A DNA stretch of 64,000 nucleotides, taken from positions 2,046,001-2,110,000 of the forward strand of contig JAESUZ010002383.1 of NCBI GenBank assembly GCA_017311185.1. Reading direction: 5' to 3'. Numbering within the stretch: the first letter of the stretch is position 1; each line of letters opens with the position of its first letter. Positions 42,761-54,383 of the stretch are shown here, piece after piece. Origin of the DNA: Proteles cristata cristata (Eukaryota; Chordata; Mammalia; Carnivora; Hyaenidae). The position numbers were made by a program, and so were the translations under genes. The notes below the pieces were generated by a model. The model saw only the letters and a program-made list of their open reading frames with translations, was not told the origin of the DNA and did not search any database.

Positions 42761-43229
42761 GGTATAGGTTGTCAATACTCTTAGAAAAAAAAAAAAGAAT
42801 CATAGCTTGGACTAGATGGAGGAGAAGGCCTGGAAAATGATGGGAAATTTAAGTCTAAGTGACAAATAAGAGCAAGTCTATATATCCTTAAACCCAAATC
42901 CTACAGCTGCTGCATGAGTAATGTGGTTGTTGATTTCCTGCCTTTCTTAGGTTTCTGGAGGGTTAGGGTGTGTCTTAATCATATACATGCATTGCCAGTG
43001 CAATATACACAGTAGGCACTCAGGGCTGAGTGGGTCATTTTCCCCTGAGTGTTGCCTCCTCTTTGAGTCTTGCCTTCTCTTGTGCCCCTTTCAGTGTCCC
43101 GTCCTGTGTATTCTGTGTGTATATTAGAGCTCACCCAGCCCCTGATGTCTATGCTACCTCTCAGTTTTGCATATCATGACCTTGTGCATGAACTACTGTG
43201 ATAGCCTCATAATTAAACTCTCTGCCTTT
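42761..43229. other. Unassigned; possible L2 tail near 42980-43030
   Basis: The word cacagtaggcactcagggc at 43008-43026 resembles an L2 3' end. An A run lies at 42785-42796. Otherwise nothing recognised. Confidence 0.35.
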
Positions 43230-43742
43230 AGCCTTGGTCCCATCCAGTCCATCCTAAGGGTGATTATATAGTGGAGTGGAGTGAACTTTTGAAATCACAC
43301 CGTGTATTCCCTGTGACATTAAATGGCCCCTGTTACCTGCTAAATACAGCCCATCCTGCTGGTGAGGACCCTTGATGAACCCCACACTTCAGTCTAACTT
43401 GTTCTCTGCCCTCCACGGGAACAGAGTATCTTCTACAAATTTTCGCATATTCTCTCATGTTTTGCAATTTTTGCTGATTGCCACCCTTCAGTATTGGCTC
43501 ATATGTCACCTATTCCATGCAGCCCTACTTGATTGAGCCATCATCAAGTGATAAATCATGTGACCCTTTGTATACTTTGTTAGACAAACTTTACATTGTG
43601 ATACATTTGCTTTCTTGAGTAAGTTTCTGGGCATCAAGGTCCATGTGTATATTCTGGGGTATGCACATGGGTAGGTTCTCCTCTACCCCATTTAGCATAT
43701 GGCCTTTGCACACAGTAGGCATTTAATGCCTGTCTGAATGGA
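43230..43742 (+). mobile_element. LINE-2 relic
   Basis: L2 features: aaatggcccctgttacctgc, tgttctctgccctcc, atgcagccctacttgattg, ttagacaaactttac and the end cacacagtaggcatttaatg followed by tgaatgga. Confidence 0.65.
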
Positions 43743-45365
43743 AGACTGTCCTTCTTAGAGGAGCTGTGGTGTTGCCTTGGTTGATGGCATGTGATGGTTG
43801 AGTATCCTCTCCCTGGGTTGGCCTTGTCTTCCCTCTCAGGTGCAATCCCAGTCCATTTTCATCTGGTTTAGGAGCTGTAGATTGGGACCCCAGGTGATAA
43901 TTGTCTTTTTTGTTTGGCTTTGGTTCTCTGGCCAAATGATGAGATGTGATGAGATGTGACTGGCATAGTTTAGATATGGTGGCAGATGTCACCTTGCAGG
44001 ATCACAGTTATTCCCCACCCTCAACCCCCTTTCTTGTTCTCTGACTCAACTCTCTTGGAGTTGTCAGAGAAAGGGTTTTTTTTTTTTTTTTTTTTTTTAA
44101 TCCTATTGACAACTTACCAGCTTTGCAGCCTGTGGCCAGACTGGTTGTCCAGCCAGGTTTCTCTTGGAGCTCTGACCATGGTAGGTGCTTTGGGAAGACA
44201 ATAGTCCTCATACTCACCTGGTTAATTCTCTTTGTTCCAGAAGTGTTAATGTAGGACGCAAAAGGAAGTGGTCTTTGGCTTATGGACATAATGCAAGTTG
44301 GGTACAAACCTATGTGACATTGAAGGCACTCCTGTCCAATTTTTTTCTGGGCTTCTGTAACGTGTTACTTCCCTTTGGATGTGGTGATTCACAGAGACTG
44401 TACAGGACAGAGTGATTTTTCATGGAACACAATAGAGAATACTATGAGTTGCTTTCATTCTGAAAATAAATTAAATGTAAATGCTCTATAGTAATTGGAA
44501 TTGGAGTACATCCCTTCTTGTTATGTGTTTGAATACCTTTCAGCAGTCAGTGCCTAGGAGGTCTCTGGAGTCTTCCAGGTTTTTGATATCATGTAGCTAA
44601 ACTGAATCTGTAACCAAGGAAAGGAATTCAACCAGCCAGAAACCCTGAGGTAGCATGTAGGGCTCTTTGGTTAAGGAACTACTTTCTTATTTAAGGTTGT
44701 AATATTCCAGAATTAGAATAGTGAGGACATAGAGTTCCTTGGTGCCCTTGCTGTGTGATTTGCCTACATGTGTTGGTTTCTTCTGTGTCTGCATTGGCCT
44801 TTGACACAGACCTCTACACCTCGACATGTGGGAAGACTGGCATCAGGGACTGAGAGTTGTGCAGAAGTTCAGATTTCCTGTACATGTATTGCCCTTAACC
44901 CACCTTCACACATGATGGCAGGTGGGGGGGGGGAGGCGTTATTTTGGTTCAAGGTCAAGGGTAGACCTTTTTGGATTCTGTTTGTAGGACTTTAAAGGCC
45001 ATAGTTTTTCAGGTCTCTGGGACTAGGTAATAAATCAAAATTGCCCTTTCTTCAACCCCAGTTTTCCTACCTTTTTTATTTTTCCCAGATCTCATGAGAA
45101 AGGAAGTGCCACTCTGTCTACTGTTTCTAGGTGTGGAAAGGATAAAAGGATCCTTTTGGATTTTTCTGGCAGATTAAATGACCAAATATAAGTGATGCTT
45201 GACTTAAGATGGCTTGCTCTATTAACCCCTGCTGCTATATTACATTTCTGTCGTTAATAAAGCCTTCAGGAGCAGCCAGCACGGTACTTTCGTGATGGGC
45301 TTCGAGCTCTGTTGGGGCAGCTTGTTAATCCTACTGGTAGAACCAGGCCTGGACTCCTTCAACAG
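43743..45365. other. Unassigned single-copy-looking sequence with a T23 run
   Basis: A 23-base T run lies at 44076-44098 and a G run at 44924-44933. The 99-codon minus frame across the T run is a poly-lysine artefact. No family recognised. Confidence 0.4.
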
Positions 45366-45834
45366 CTATTAGGGGTTGAATTGTGTCTCCCCAGGTTCAT
45401 GTGTTGAAGTCCCGAACTCCATTCCTACAAAGTGTGACCTGATTTGGAAATAGGATTGTGCAGATGTAATTGGTTGAGATGAGGTCATACTGGAGTAGGC
45501 TGGACTTGTGCTCCAATATGACTGGTGTCGTTATCAAAAGGAGCAATTTGGACACAGACATGCACATAGGGAAAAATGGAAGATGAAGATGGTGAAGGCA
45601 GAGAATTGGGGTAATATAACAGAAGCCAAAGAAAGGTGAAGATTGCCAGCAGACCACCATAAGCTAGGAGAGGTGCGTGGAGCTTTTTGCCTCTTGGAGC
45701 CTTCAGAAGGAACCACCCCTGCTGATGCCTTGATCTCAGACGTCGAGCCACCACAACAGTGAGACCATGTATTTCTCTTGTTTAAGCCACCTAATTTGTG
45801 CTGCTTTGTCTTGGCAGCCCTAGCTGACTAATAC
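45366..45834 (+). mobile_element. MLT1-like (MaLR) LTR relic, plus strand
   Basis: Begins tattaggggttgaattgtg and ends gctgactaatac. Contains aagtgtgacctgatttgga, gatgaggtcatactggagta, and ttgtttaagccacctaattt near the 3' end. A solo LTR with no internal part nearby. Confidence 0.8.
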
Positions 45835-46170
45835 AAGCTTGGCTGAGATTAAGAGACCCCCAAAGAAAAGAAAGTTGCCTTGGAAACAGCCCTTTCTGTA
45901 ACAAGTATCATCCAAAGAATTTCAGTGGCATTTATGTACTTTGACTCAACTGTAAACTTGTTACAATTGACAAGCCAAATTTTGAACACTGTTTAGAGGT
46001 CCTTAGAGCCTCACTGGCTCTTCATTACAGACTTTATTGAACTCTTATTTCAAAGAGCATATGCACAGAAATCCTCCCTGGGAGGAACATTTTGGCTTTA
46101 TTTATATTTAATAAATAAAAGGGCAGCTAGCTATTCTTTCTTTTCATGGTTACTTTTCTTAATGAAATAC
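45835..46170. other. Unassigned sequence
   Basis: No recognisable features apart from taaataaaa words near 46110-46121. Confidence 0.4.
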
Positions 46171-46192
46171 CCCAATTTTGTCTTACATTTAT

Positions 46193-46390
46193 TTTTTTTT
46201 ACTTTTATTAAAGATTTTTTTCATAATGTTTATTTTTGAGAGACAGAGTGTGAGCAGGAGAGGGGCAGAGAGAGAGGGAGAGACAGAATCAGAACAGGCT
46301 CTGAGCTGTCAGCACAGAACCTGACTATGAGATCATGACCTGAGCTAAAGTTAGACGCTTAACCGACTGAGCCACCTAGGTGCCCTCCCC
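46193..46390 (-). mobile_element. Carnivore SINE, minus strand, with 22-bp TSD
   Basis: Somewhat shortened copy (the B-box block is deleted near 46320). Head gactgagccacctaggtgcc. The target repeat, containing cccaattttgtcttacattt, lies at 46171-46192 and 46391-46412. Confidence 0.95.
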
Positions 46391-46419
46391 CCCAATTTTG
46401 TCTTACATTTATAAGAATT

Positions 46420-46600
46420 AATAATATTAATAGCTAACTGTTACCAAGCATCACTAAGGCTGGGTACCATTCTAAGCACTTCACTACATTAACTCATTTG
46501 ATCCTTATGACCTCAGTACTCTAAGAGGAAATAGAGGACAGAGAGAGTAAGTAATTTGTCCAAAGTCACCCAGCTAGGAAATGGAGATGAGATTATATGG
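46420..46600 (+). mobile_element. MIR SINE relic, plus strand
   Basis: taccattctaagcacttcac, attaactcatttgatcctta, tgtccaaagtcacccagcta form a clear MIR. Confidence 0.85.
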
Positions 46601-47640
46601 GTTTTGCAGATGATTCACTTTGCAGCCATTACCTGGGAAGTGATTAGGTTTAGAGAATGAGGCTGTGAATTCCTTCTACTCCTGTTTCTAGAAGTAGGAA
46701 TTGAATGTATACATGTGATAAACACTTCTACATGGGGTGTGGTTATGACAGAATGAAATGTCTGCGGGCAAGCATGCAGGTTTGTGGACTCTCTCTCAAG
46801 TTCCCAGCTTAAGAACATTGAAGTGTCCTGAAAGTGTCATGGCTGTGAAGTGTCTGTGGAGCCATGAGCAGATCTCACCATGTGCAGTCTGGATCCAGAG
46901 CTGTGCCTTGAACCCTGCAGCCACCCCGTTCTTTGCTCCTGGACAAATCACAGCTGATGGTGGGCCTCAGCTTCTGTGAGTTTACATGCCAGGCGCGGTG
47001 CTCAGGCATGTTGTTGATAGTTTCACACTGCAGATAATTTTGACAAACTGTCACATGTGAATCCAATACAAGTTCCCATCCATACTTCCTTTTTTTCATT
47101 AGCAAGAATCTGGGTCTTCATCCTGTGTTTGTGGACTGTTTTTTTACAAGCAGTTTCAGAGAGGTCTTCTAAGATGAAATGGTCTTCAAACTCCTATTAG
47201 GGTTACTTTGTCTTTCAAATAAATGTTGAGGATCCAAATTGAGTTTCTTTGAGGGATTTTCTACCTGTGATTTTCACATATGTGACAGCAAGGTGGGTGT
47301 ACAGATCACCTGGAAACCCTTCTAAACACTGTCTGGGTGTTCATTCCATGACCTTGTGGGAACTCCATGAATACATACTTTTGTGGATGCCGCTTTGAGT
47401 TTGGGCAGTGAGTTTGTGATTTTTGCTTGAGGGTGATGCCCTTCTCTGGTCCAGCTCCTTCTTGGCCTGTGATATGTTTGTTATTTGTCTTAAAAGTTAG
47501 CATAGATTTTAAGCTCTGCTCCTGGCAACAGTTGAGAAACTTTACGTGGTATCACTTAGGGCATCCAAAAATGTGATTTCATCCTATAAGAGTGAGGGGA
47601 GTTGAGTGATGTGTTCCCTGTCTTATTCCCCTCCCCCTTT
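46601..47640. other. Unassigned single-copy-looking sequence
   Basis: No repeat family recognised. The frames at 46758-46979 (+) and 46875-47105 (-) overlap and have no known motif. Confidence 0.4.
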
Positions 47641-47859
47641 TCTTTTTTTAAAATTTTAGAGATAGCATGTGCAAGCTGGGGAGATGGGAAGAGAGAGAGA
47701 AAGAGAGAGAGGGAGGGAGAGAGAGAGAAAAAAAATCTTAAGCAGGATCCACACTCAACACAGAGTCCAATGTGGGGCTCGATCCCATGACCCTGGGATC
47801 ATGACCTATGCTGAAATTTAGAGTTGGACACTCAACCAACTGAGCCATCCAGGCACCCT
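47641..47859 (-). mobile_element. Carnivore SINE, minus strand
   Basis: GA-rich 47689-47728, caggatccacactcaacaca, ggggctcgatcccatgaccc, head caactgagccatccaggcac. Confidence 0.9.
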
Positions 47860-48049
47860 CTTCTCCATGGAGTTTTGAGTAAGAGGCCTCAGTAGCCCCG
47901 GGTTTAGCTTGATTTTTTTTTTTTTTTACTTAAATCTATGGGAACCTCTTAGCAGATTTTTGTCTTCTGAAAATTGAATCACATGAGTGACAAATATTAG
48001 AGAGCAGAGGTACACCTGAGGAAAGCTAATGAGTCAAAGCTTGCATACC

Positions 48050-48265
48050 ATAGGTGTTTACTGTGTGCTGTGAATGCTTTGCCTGTGTCCGTGCCTTCAG
48101 TACACAACAACCCTGTGAGTTAAAGATTATTATTTTCCTTTTGCAGGTAGAGAAACCCAAGGCATAAAGACACTAAAGGAATTGCCCAATTTTACATGCT
48201 TAGTAAGGGTGGGGTGAGGATTCAAGTAAGGCACCTAGCTTACAAAACTGGCCTCTAAATAACTG
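48050..48265 (+). mobile_element. MIR SINE relic, plus strand
   Basis: ccataggtgtttactgtgtg, acaacaaccctgtgagttaa, tgcaggtagagaaacccaag, aattgcccaattttacatgc. Confidence 0.8.
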
Positions 48266-49028
48266 CTGTGCCAGTACTAAAGTTCCTTAGAAGCTCCAAG
48301 AACTCTCTTTGCCACAGGAGTAGCAAAAATGAGTATAGCCTTTTACCTAAGGAATCACTGCACAGAGATTCCTCCCCAAACGGAGAAGTGTGTTTTGGTG
48401 CCATTTTTAGAGGAAGTGGAAGTAGAGATGCCTTAGGCAGCATTTGGTGTATGTTCCAGCAGGTAGATTCTTTTCTACTCCTTCCAGGTAAGAGAGAACT
48501 TAGGCCCCTTGAATCTCGGAAGTAGTTTTTCTGGCCCTGCATTCCCTCCTCTTAAGGTGGAGTTTGCCGTTAATCACTCCCACCTGACAGCTCCATCACT
48601 CCTCCTTTCAGCTGCCAGTGACTTACTGTTGCTATAAAAGAAGACACAGGTTTGACTTTTCTCCTCATCCCAGCATTTATTCTGACTGATAGTATGCAAG
48701 TCACTGTGCACCAAGGCCAGCTCGTGGGTTAGGCTTTCTGATTAGTCCAAGTGCATACATTTGCAAAATGTAGACCTGTCTTTGCAAAACTCACCCTTCC
48801 CTGCCCCAGCTTCTGCCCCCTTTTTAAAAAGTTCCCTTCTGTCTCAGCAGGCAGCTTTCCATAGCACACAGCTGTCTTTCTTCACTTTGTGAAATGATCA
48901 CCCTTTCTAGGAAACCCATAGAAAGTTCCCTCAAGTTCTGGCATTTCTTGTACTCTGTCATGGTCCTCTACTATTTGGAGTGTGCATGTGCATGTGTATG
49001 TGTAAACCTGAGCAGTTCTGATTGAATT
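48266..49028. other. Unassigned single-copy-looking sequence
   Basis: Overlapping frames of 85 (+) and 95 (-) codons at 48255-48542 have no known motif. No repeat recognised. Confidence 0.4.
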
Positions 49029-49040
49029 ACCTCTTGATAG

Positions 49041-49748
49041 TGACTAACATGAACCAATCAGGAGACTCTAGATATTGACGAGGATGTGGAGAAACAGACA
49101 CCCTCCTACACTGTTGGTGGGAATGTAAACAGGTGCAGCCCCTCTGGAAAACAGTGTGGAGGTTCCTCAGGAAACTAACAATAGAACTCCCCTGTGACCC
49201 AGCAATAGCACTGCTAGGAATTTACCCAAGGGATACAGGAGTGCTGATGCATAGGAGCACATGTACCCCAATGTTCATAGCAGCACTCTCCACAATAGAC
49301 AAAACATGGAAAGAGCCTGAATGTCCATCAAGTGATGAATGGATCAAGAAGTTGTGGTTTATCTATACAATGGAATACTAAATGGCAACAAGAAAGAATG
49401 AAATCTGGCCATTTGTAGCAAAGTGGATGGAACTCGAGGGTGTTATGCTAAGTGAAATAAGTCAGGCAGAGAAGGACAGATACCATATGTTTTCACTTAC
49501 ATGTGGAACAAGAGAAACATAACAGAGGACCGTAGGGGTGGGGAAGGGGAAAAAATAGTTAAGGAGAGGGAGTGAGACAAACCACGAGAGACTCATAAAT
49601 ACTGAGAACAAACTGAGGGCTGATAGGGATGGGGGAGAGGGGAAGGGGGGTGATGGGCATGGAGGCAGGCACTTGTTGGGGTGAGCACTGGTGTTATGTG
49701 GAAACCAACTTGACAATAAACTATATTAAAAAAAAACTGAAAAAAAAG
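49041..49748 (+). mobile_element. Carnivore LINE-1, 5'-truncated, plus strand, with TSD
   Basis: Begins at the cysteine-rich ORF2 C-terminal region and runs through the 3' UTR to gacaataaactatattaaa and an A tail. The frame reads [16 protein letters not shown] and [16 protein letters not shown] but stops early at TAA 49379-49381, within the tggaatactaaatgg block. Flanks acctcttgatag (49029-49040) and tatctcttgata (49749-49760) mark the TSD. Its 3' UTR wording (cacttacatgtggaacaag) differs from the elements at 1027 and 25385, so it is a different subfamily. Confidence 0.93.
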
Positions 49749-49760
49749 TATCTCTTGATA

Positions 49761-50344
49761 TTTCCACCCATACTCAGGGTGGCAGACACACCCCTCAAGC
49801 TTCATGACACCATTAGTAAGGACAAAATCCTCAAATGCAGGTAGTCATATGATGAACCACTGAATATTTAAAACAGAGAACCAGTGGTTCAAAGGTAGGA
49901 GGGATAGTTGCCTTTTTCATTCTAAGGCTTCATGTAAAGTTGAATTCTTCATGGCTAACGTGGAATAATTAGTTACATGTGCTGATGTGTACAGTAGGAA
50001 AGGATGGGGAACTAAAAGTAAAATATTTCTTCATGACCTTCATGGAAAGCTCTTCCCACCTCCAAAGAATGTTTTAGGCTCCTATAGGGAGGAGATTCTT
50101 GGAGGATAAGATTGGGGAGGGTCTGATGGTAGCTGCTATTTTATATTTGAGTGAAAATGGACCCAGTTCTAGAATGAATGTGAATGTTGACATTCACTTT
50201 TACTCACCAAAGTTAAAGTGGAGAATTTCAGATACCTTCTTAAAGAGGCAAGCATGACATGTTGTTGAGGCTATTTGCACGTAGACACTTTTGAAGAGAG
50301 TGTGAAGACTGGTTTTGTTGTATGTATTTCCTAGTTATTTTTAA
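49761..50344. other. Unassigned sequence
   Basis: No recognisable features. Confidence 0.4.
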
Positions 50345-50360
50345 AGAAGTAATTTACTTT

Positions 50361-50601
50361 TTTTTAAAGGTTTTTAAAAAGTTTATTTATTTTGAGAGAG
50401 GCCAAGGAGAGACCTCATGCAGGGGAGGGGCAGAAAGTGGGGGGGAGAGAGAGACAGGGAGGGAGGGAGGGAGAATCCCAAGCAGGCTCCACACTGTCAG
50501 CACAGAGCCAGATGCAAGGCTTGATCTCACAAATGTGAGATCATGACCTGAGCTGAAACCAAGAGTTGGACACTTACCCACCTGAGTCACCCAGGCTCCC
50601 T
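50361..50601 (-). mobile_element. Carnivore SINE, minus strand, with TSD
   Basis: Body with (GGGA)n at 50457-50471, cacactgtcagcacagagcc, head ctgagtcacccaggctccc. Flanks gaagtaatttactttt (50346-50360) and ggaagtaagtgactt (50602-50616). Confidence 0.92.
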
Positions 50602-51029
50602 GGAAGTAAGTGACTTTAATGGGAAGAAGATTGTTGAGTTATTTTTCAAATAGCTATTTTTAGTAATAGAAGATTGGTTAAAAAAAAAAAAAAAAAAGAC
50701 GGGTCAACCAGAGATGGTGTCTCAGGATGCTATGATATATTCTGGACTCCATGCTCTTGTCTACCCGATTTGCCTGATGTGACCCTAATCCTTAATGCAG
50801 ACTGTGCTCACTGGTGTCAGCATCAGTAATGGTCAGTAGGTTTGTCTTCATTTTGGGATCCCGGAACTGAATTGAGCCTCACTGGTCATCTCATGAAACC
50901 CCTCCTGGCAAGGGAAGTTGCCAGAGCCGGACTGAGCCAGAACCACCATCCACTTCTTGCCTCTGTCCCAGGTTGTGTGGTGACTTATAAATGTATTGAT
51001 CTTGGGCCCAGTTCCAGATTAATTTCTTT

Positions 51030-51241
51030 TTTTTTTAAATGTTATTTATTTTTTGAGAGATAGAGAAAGAACATGAGTAGGGAAGGGGCAGAGAGAGAGG
51101 GGAGACACAGACTCCAAAGCAGGCTCCAGGTTCCAAGATGTCAGCACAGAGCCTGATGTGGAGCTTGGACCCACACACCGGGAGATCATGACCTGAGCCC
51201 AGGTTAGACACTTAACAGACTGAGCCACCCAGATGTCCCAA
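51030..51241 (-). mobile_element. Carnivore SINE, minus strand, with TSD
   Basis: cagactccaaagcaggctcc, gatgtcagcacagagcctga, head gactgagccacccagatgtc. Target repeat agattaatttctt (51017-51029) and agatttaatttctt (51242-51255). Confidence 0.94.
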
Positions 51242-51255
51242 AGATTTAATTTCTT

Positions 51256-52014
51256 ATTGTCTCAAAGACTGACATCCTTTGCACAATGAATGAATGAATG
51301 ATATGTATATATTATTATCTATTTTGGAGGGAAGCTGGTGAGCCCTGAGCAAGGATTTTATTTGACTCTTCTTTTACAAAAATAACACATTGTAGCATTA
51401 CATTGTATGTTCTATAAACCTGCTTAATTGGGTTTGACAGTTAGGTTTTGGTTCTTAAACAATTTTGTAACCTTCCTAATTAAAATCCAGAGTATGGTCT
51501 TATGTCTCTTAAATTGATGGCTGTGCCTCATGGGGTTGAGATGGACTAATTAATTTTCAATCCTGAATGAATTCTCTTTTCACCTTTGTTTCCTTCTCTG
51601 TGAAAGTCCTTGAGGTCTAAGGAGGAGCTTTTAATGTGCCATGAAAATGCATCTTCTGAATTTAATAAAATTCCTTTTTTTTTACTGAGTATTTGGACAT
51701 TAAGAAAATTCCTTTTTTTACTGAATACTTGGACACATCAAATACTTCTGTTTACTGAAGTTCTTCATTAAAATCTAGGATTGAGGTTTCTGTTAGGTAC
51801 CAAATCTTCTGGCTTAATAGTTAATCTTTGATACCTATTGTACTTCTGGTTTCATTGTATTTTATTTTATGACTAGACTTCCCAGTTTGGTATCATGATA
51901 TCTTTCTTGTCATATGTAAGAATTCATTACTATTAACCAAGGGCCAAAAATTTGTTTCTTTAGCAAGAAGTACTTGAGAAACAAATTAGCAGGAAATACT
52001 CATGCAGTAAGAGG
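51256..52014. other. Unassigned sequence with a 38-bp imperfect tandem repeat
   Basis: Two copies of a segment aaaattcc + T run + actga(g/a)ta(t/c)ttggaca, at 51667-51704 and 51705-51740. AT-rich elsewhere. No family recognised. Confidence 0.5.
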
Positions 52015-52200
52015 TAAGTTGCTTACTGTGTGCCTGATACTCCAATTTTCACAATTTAGCAAGTCATTATATCACTTTTCAGATAAGAAATCGGAGGTTT
52101 GGAGACACTGAACAATTTGTCCTGTGCAATGGATGATGTAGGGTCGTGACTGGATTCAAATCCATGAGTGTCTGTCTCAAGGCCCTGTGCGGCCAACCTG
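52015..52200 (+). mobile_element. MIR SINE relic, plus strand
   Basis: gttgcttactgtgtgcctga, acttttcagataagaaatcg, gaggtttggagacactgaac; a MIR with its tail to about 52200. Confidence 0.7.
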
Positions 52201-54333
52201 AACACACTACCCCTGAAAGAATAGTTGCCTTTTCCATTGACTCCCTCTTAAAGAGGAGATTAGGGGGTAAAGCGTTGAACGTGATTCAATGATGACAGCA
52301 GGAATATTGAGAACTCAGGTGAGTCCAGAACTTTGTCATTCAGTGGCTGTCCATTTTTCATAACCCTGTGAAAAGTACTTTGTGGAAGAAATTTGACTTA
52401 TAAAGAAAATATCATGGGGGAATCATCCTGAAAAATTACCAGAGGTAATTATCGGGTATGAGTGTTACAGGTAAATAGGTTTATGGTGGAGTGGTTTTAA
52501 GTCCTTTTTATATTGTCGTATGAGCAAAAAAAAAAAAAAATGGAGTTTTGGAAAAGAATTCTGTGTCCATACTCTAGGTGTTTGGAAAAGCTGGAAAATT
52601 GAGCGATAATTCTTGCATTGAAAGTTCTTATGGGACTGGTTGCCCCCTTGAATGGAACCGAGTTGACAGCTGAAGTTGCCGAAGAGATGTGGGGTGGGGG
52701 TTATACACCAGGACCCCCCTACCCCAACTCTAAGAGGGTTTGATGCCATCCTGCTGTTTGGGGTTCCTTCAAGGCACTGTACCTGCTGGAGACTTCTGTT
52801 CCTTCTTATGATCTCCTGTTGGGATAATTGAACCATTTTATTTACTTTTCTGATTGTCTCTCTATTTAAATACTGGATGGGCCCGGAATAGAGGTTTTTA
52901 TCTCTGTGGTGGGGAATTTGGGGATGGAAGAAATATGGTAAGTTAGCAGTTGGGGAATAGAGCAGTCAGTCTCTTCTTACCTCTCTCTTTATTTAGAACA
53001 TGGTAGGCTCCACTTGGCTGAGCTCTTGAAAAATTGTTGCTTTGTATAGGCACATTCACACAGACTCCGTTATTTATAATCCACTTAGGCTGTGAGATTT
53101 TACATGATCAGAATTACCATGTCCAGGCTATGTGTCAGATTATTGGGACAAGATGGATGGAGAGTAATCACAGCTGCATATTAATATTATTTTGGATGTG
53201 TACAGTATTTTTTTTATAGTAGCTGTACCATGGAGAAGTGTTGTCTGATGCCTTTTGCAATTCGTTATCAAATTAATCTTCTCCAAATGACTGCACATGA
53301 CATTACATATGTAAAATCTAGCCACATGGTAAACGCTTCACAATTCATGTGTGGCAAGATGTACATATAATTGGCTGATATGATAAGAACCCGGTACATT
53401 TCTGGTTCCAGAAAGGCTATACCAGTGCAGTGGAGTCATTAACATAACCAGAACATCTGCTCTTCCCTTAGGTGGGTAAGTCTGGGTTCTCCTGTTTGGC
53501 TCAGAGGAGAGTAATCGTTTTTGAAATGGGCAAATCCAGAACCCAAAATAGTGTGAGAAAAATCTATATGTGGACTTTTCTTTTTCTAGCTAACTTCTGT
53601 GATCAAGACTTTAAATGGAAGACTGCCAGAATAGTGCACATCTCATCTGAAAACTATCCTTTCTCTTCCTCTTCCTTTGAAATTATGAAACTAATATAAG
53701 TGTATTATCAAAGGTAGGAACATTGAAGGGGGTAAAAGTCAGCCATAATTTCCTCTTATTTAGGATGTAAGTAAGTATTCTGTGGGCACAGTGGCTCACA
53801 GTGACAGGTGGGGGAGAGCCGGGGAAATGCCTCTCAGCTGGTGTGGGTGTGGCCTGAACACCTGGGGGACTCCTGAAAGAGATGGCAGGGAGTAGGGGGA
53901 GAGGGCCTGACTCTTGACTGCTCCCTCAGTCTAGGCTCTGAGCCTCTGGCATAGCTGGTCTATAGTAATTTCTATCTGGGGCATCACCTCTTGGAGGGAT
54001 CCAGTTCCTGCTGGCTCTGGGGACACTGTCCCCTCCCCTTTTCACTCCAGCCCTAGTGTGGAACTGCTTCTGACTGTTACTGGTTTCTGGGTGACTCACC
54101 GGGTCCAGTTTTGACCTTTAACCCTACAAGGTAAAGTCTCTTCTTTTGTGGCATCTAGAGTGACTTCTGTTCCCTCCTGGGACCTTGGTTAATAGATGGG
54201 ATTCCTGGGGGGAAGGGAAGGACCAACCAGAAGAGAGATGATGTGATTCCCATAAAGAACACAGATTTTGGCTCTTGAGAGCAGTTGATTTTGAGTTGAT
54301 GCTTACATCTTTGTGTGGGTGTGTTGTAACGTG

Positions 54334-54335
<2 letters not shown>
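52201..54335. other. Repeat-poor unassigned sequence
   Basis: No interspersed repeat recognised. A G-rich inverted repeat lies at 52691-52725. An AT-rich stretch with homeodomain-like words (gcatattaatattatt, atcaaattaatcttc) lies at 53175-53285. Frames up to 123 codons have no known motif. Confidence 0.4.

Positions 54336-54382
<47 letters not shown>
54336..54382. repeat. (GT)n microsatellite
   Basis: About 23 uninterrupted GT units. Confidence 0.97.

Positions 54383-54383
<1 letters not shown>

Noticed and set aside
44041..44170. Possible processed pseudogene marked by the T23 run
   Set aside because: The candidate flanking repeat tctcttggag is only 10 bases long and does not abut the T run, and no parent gene is recognisable.
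44008..44307. 99-codon minus-strand frame with a lysine run
   Set aside because: The lysine run is the translated T23 tract at 44076-44098.
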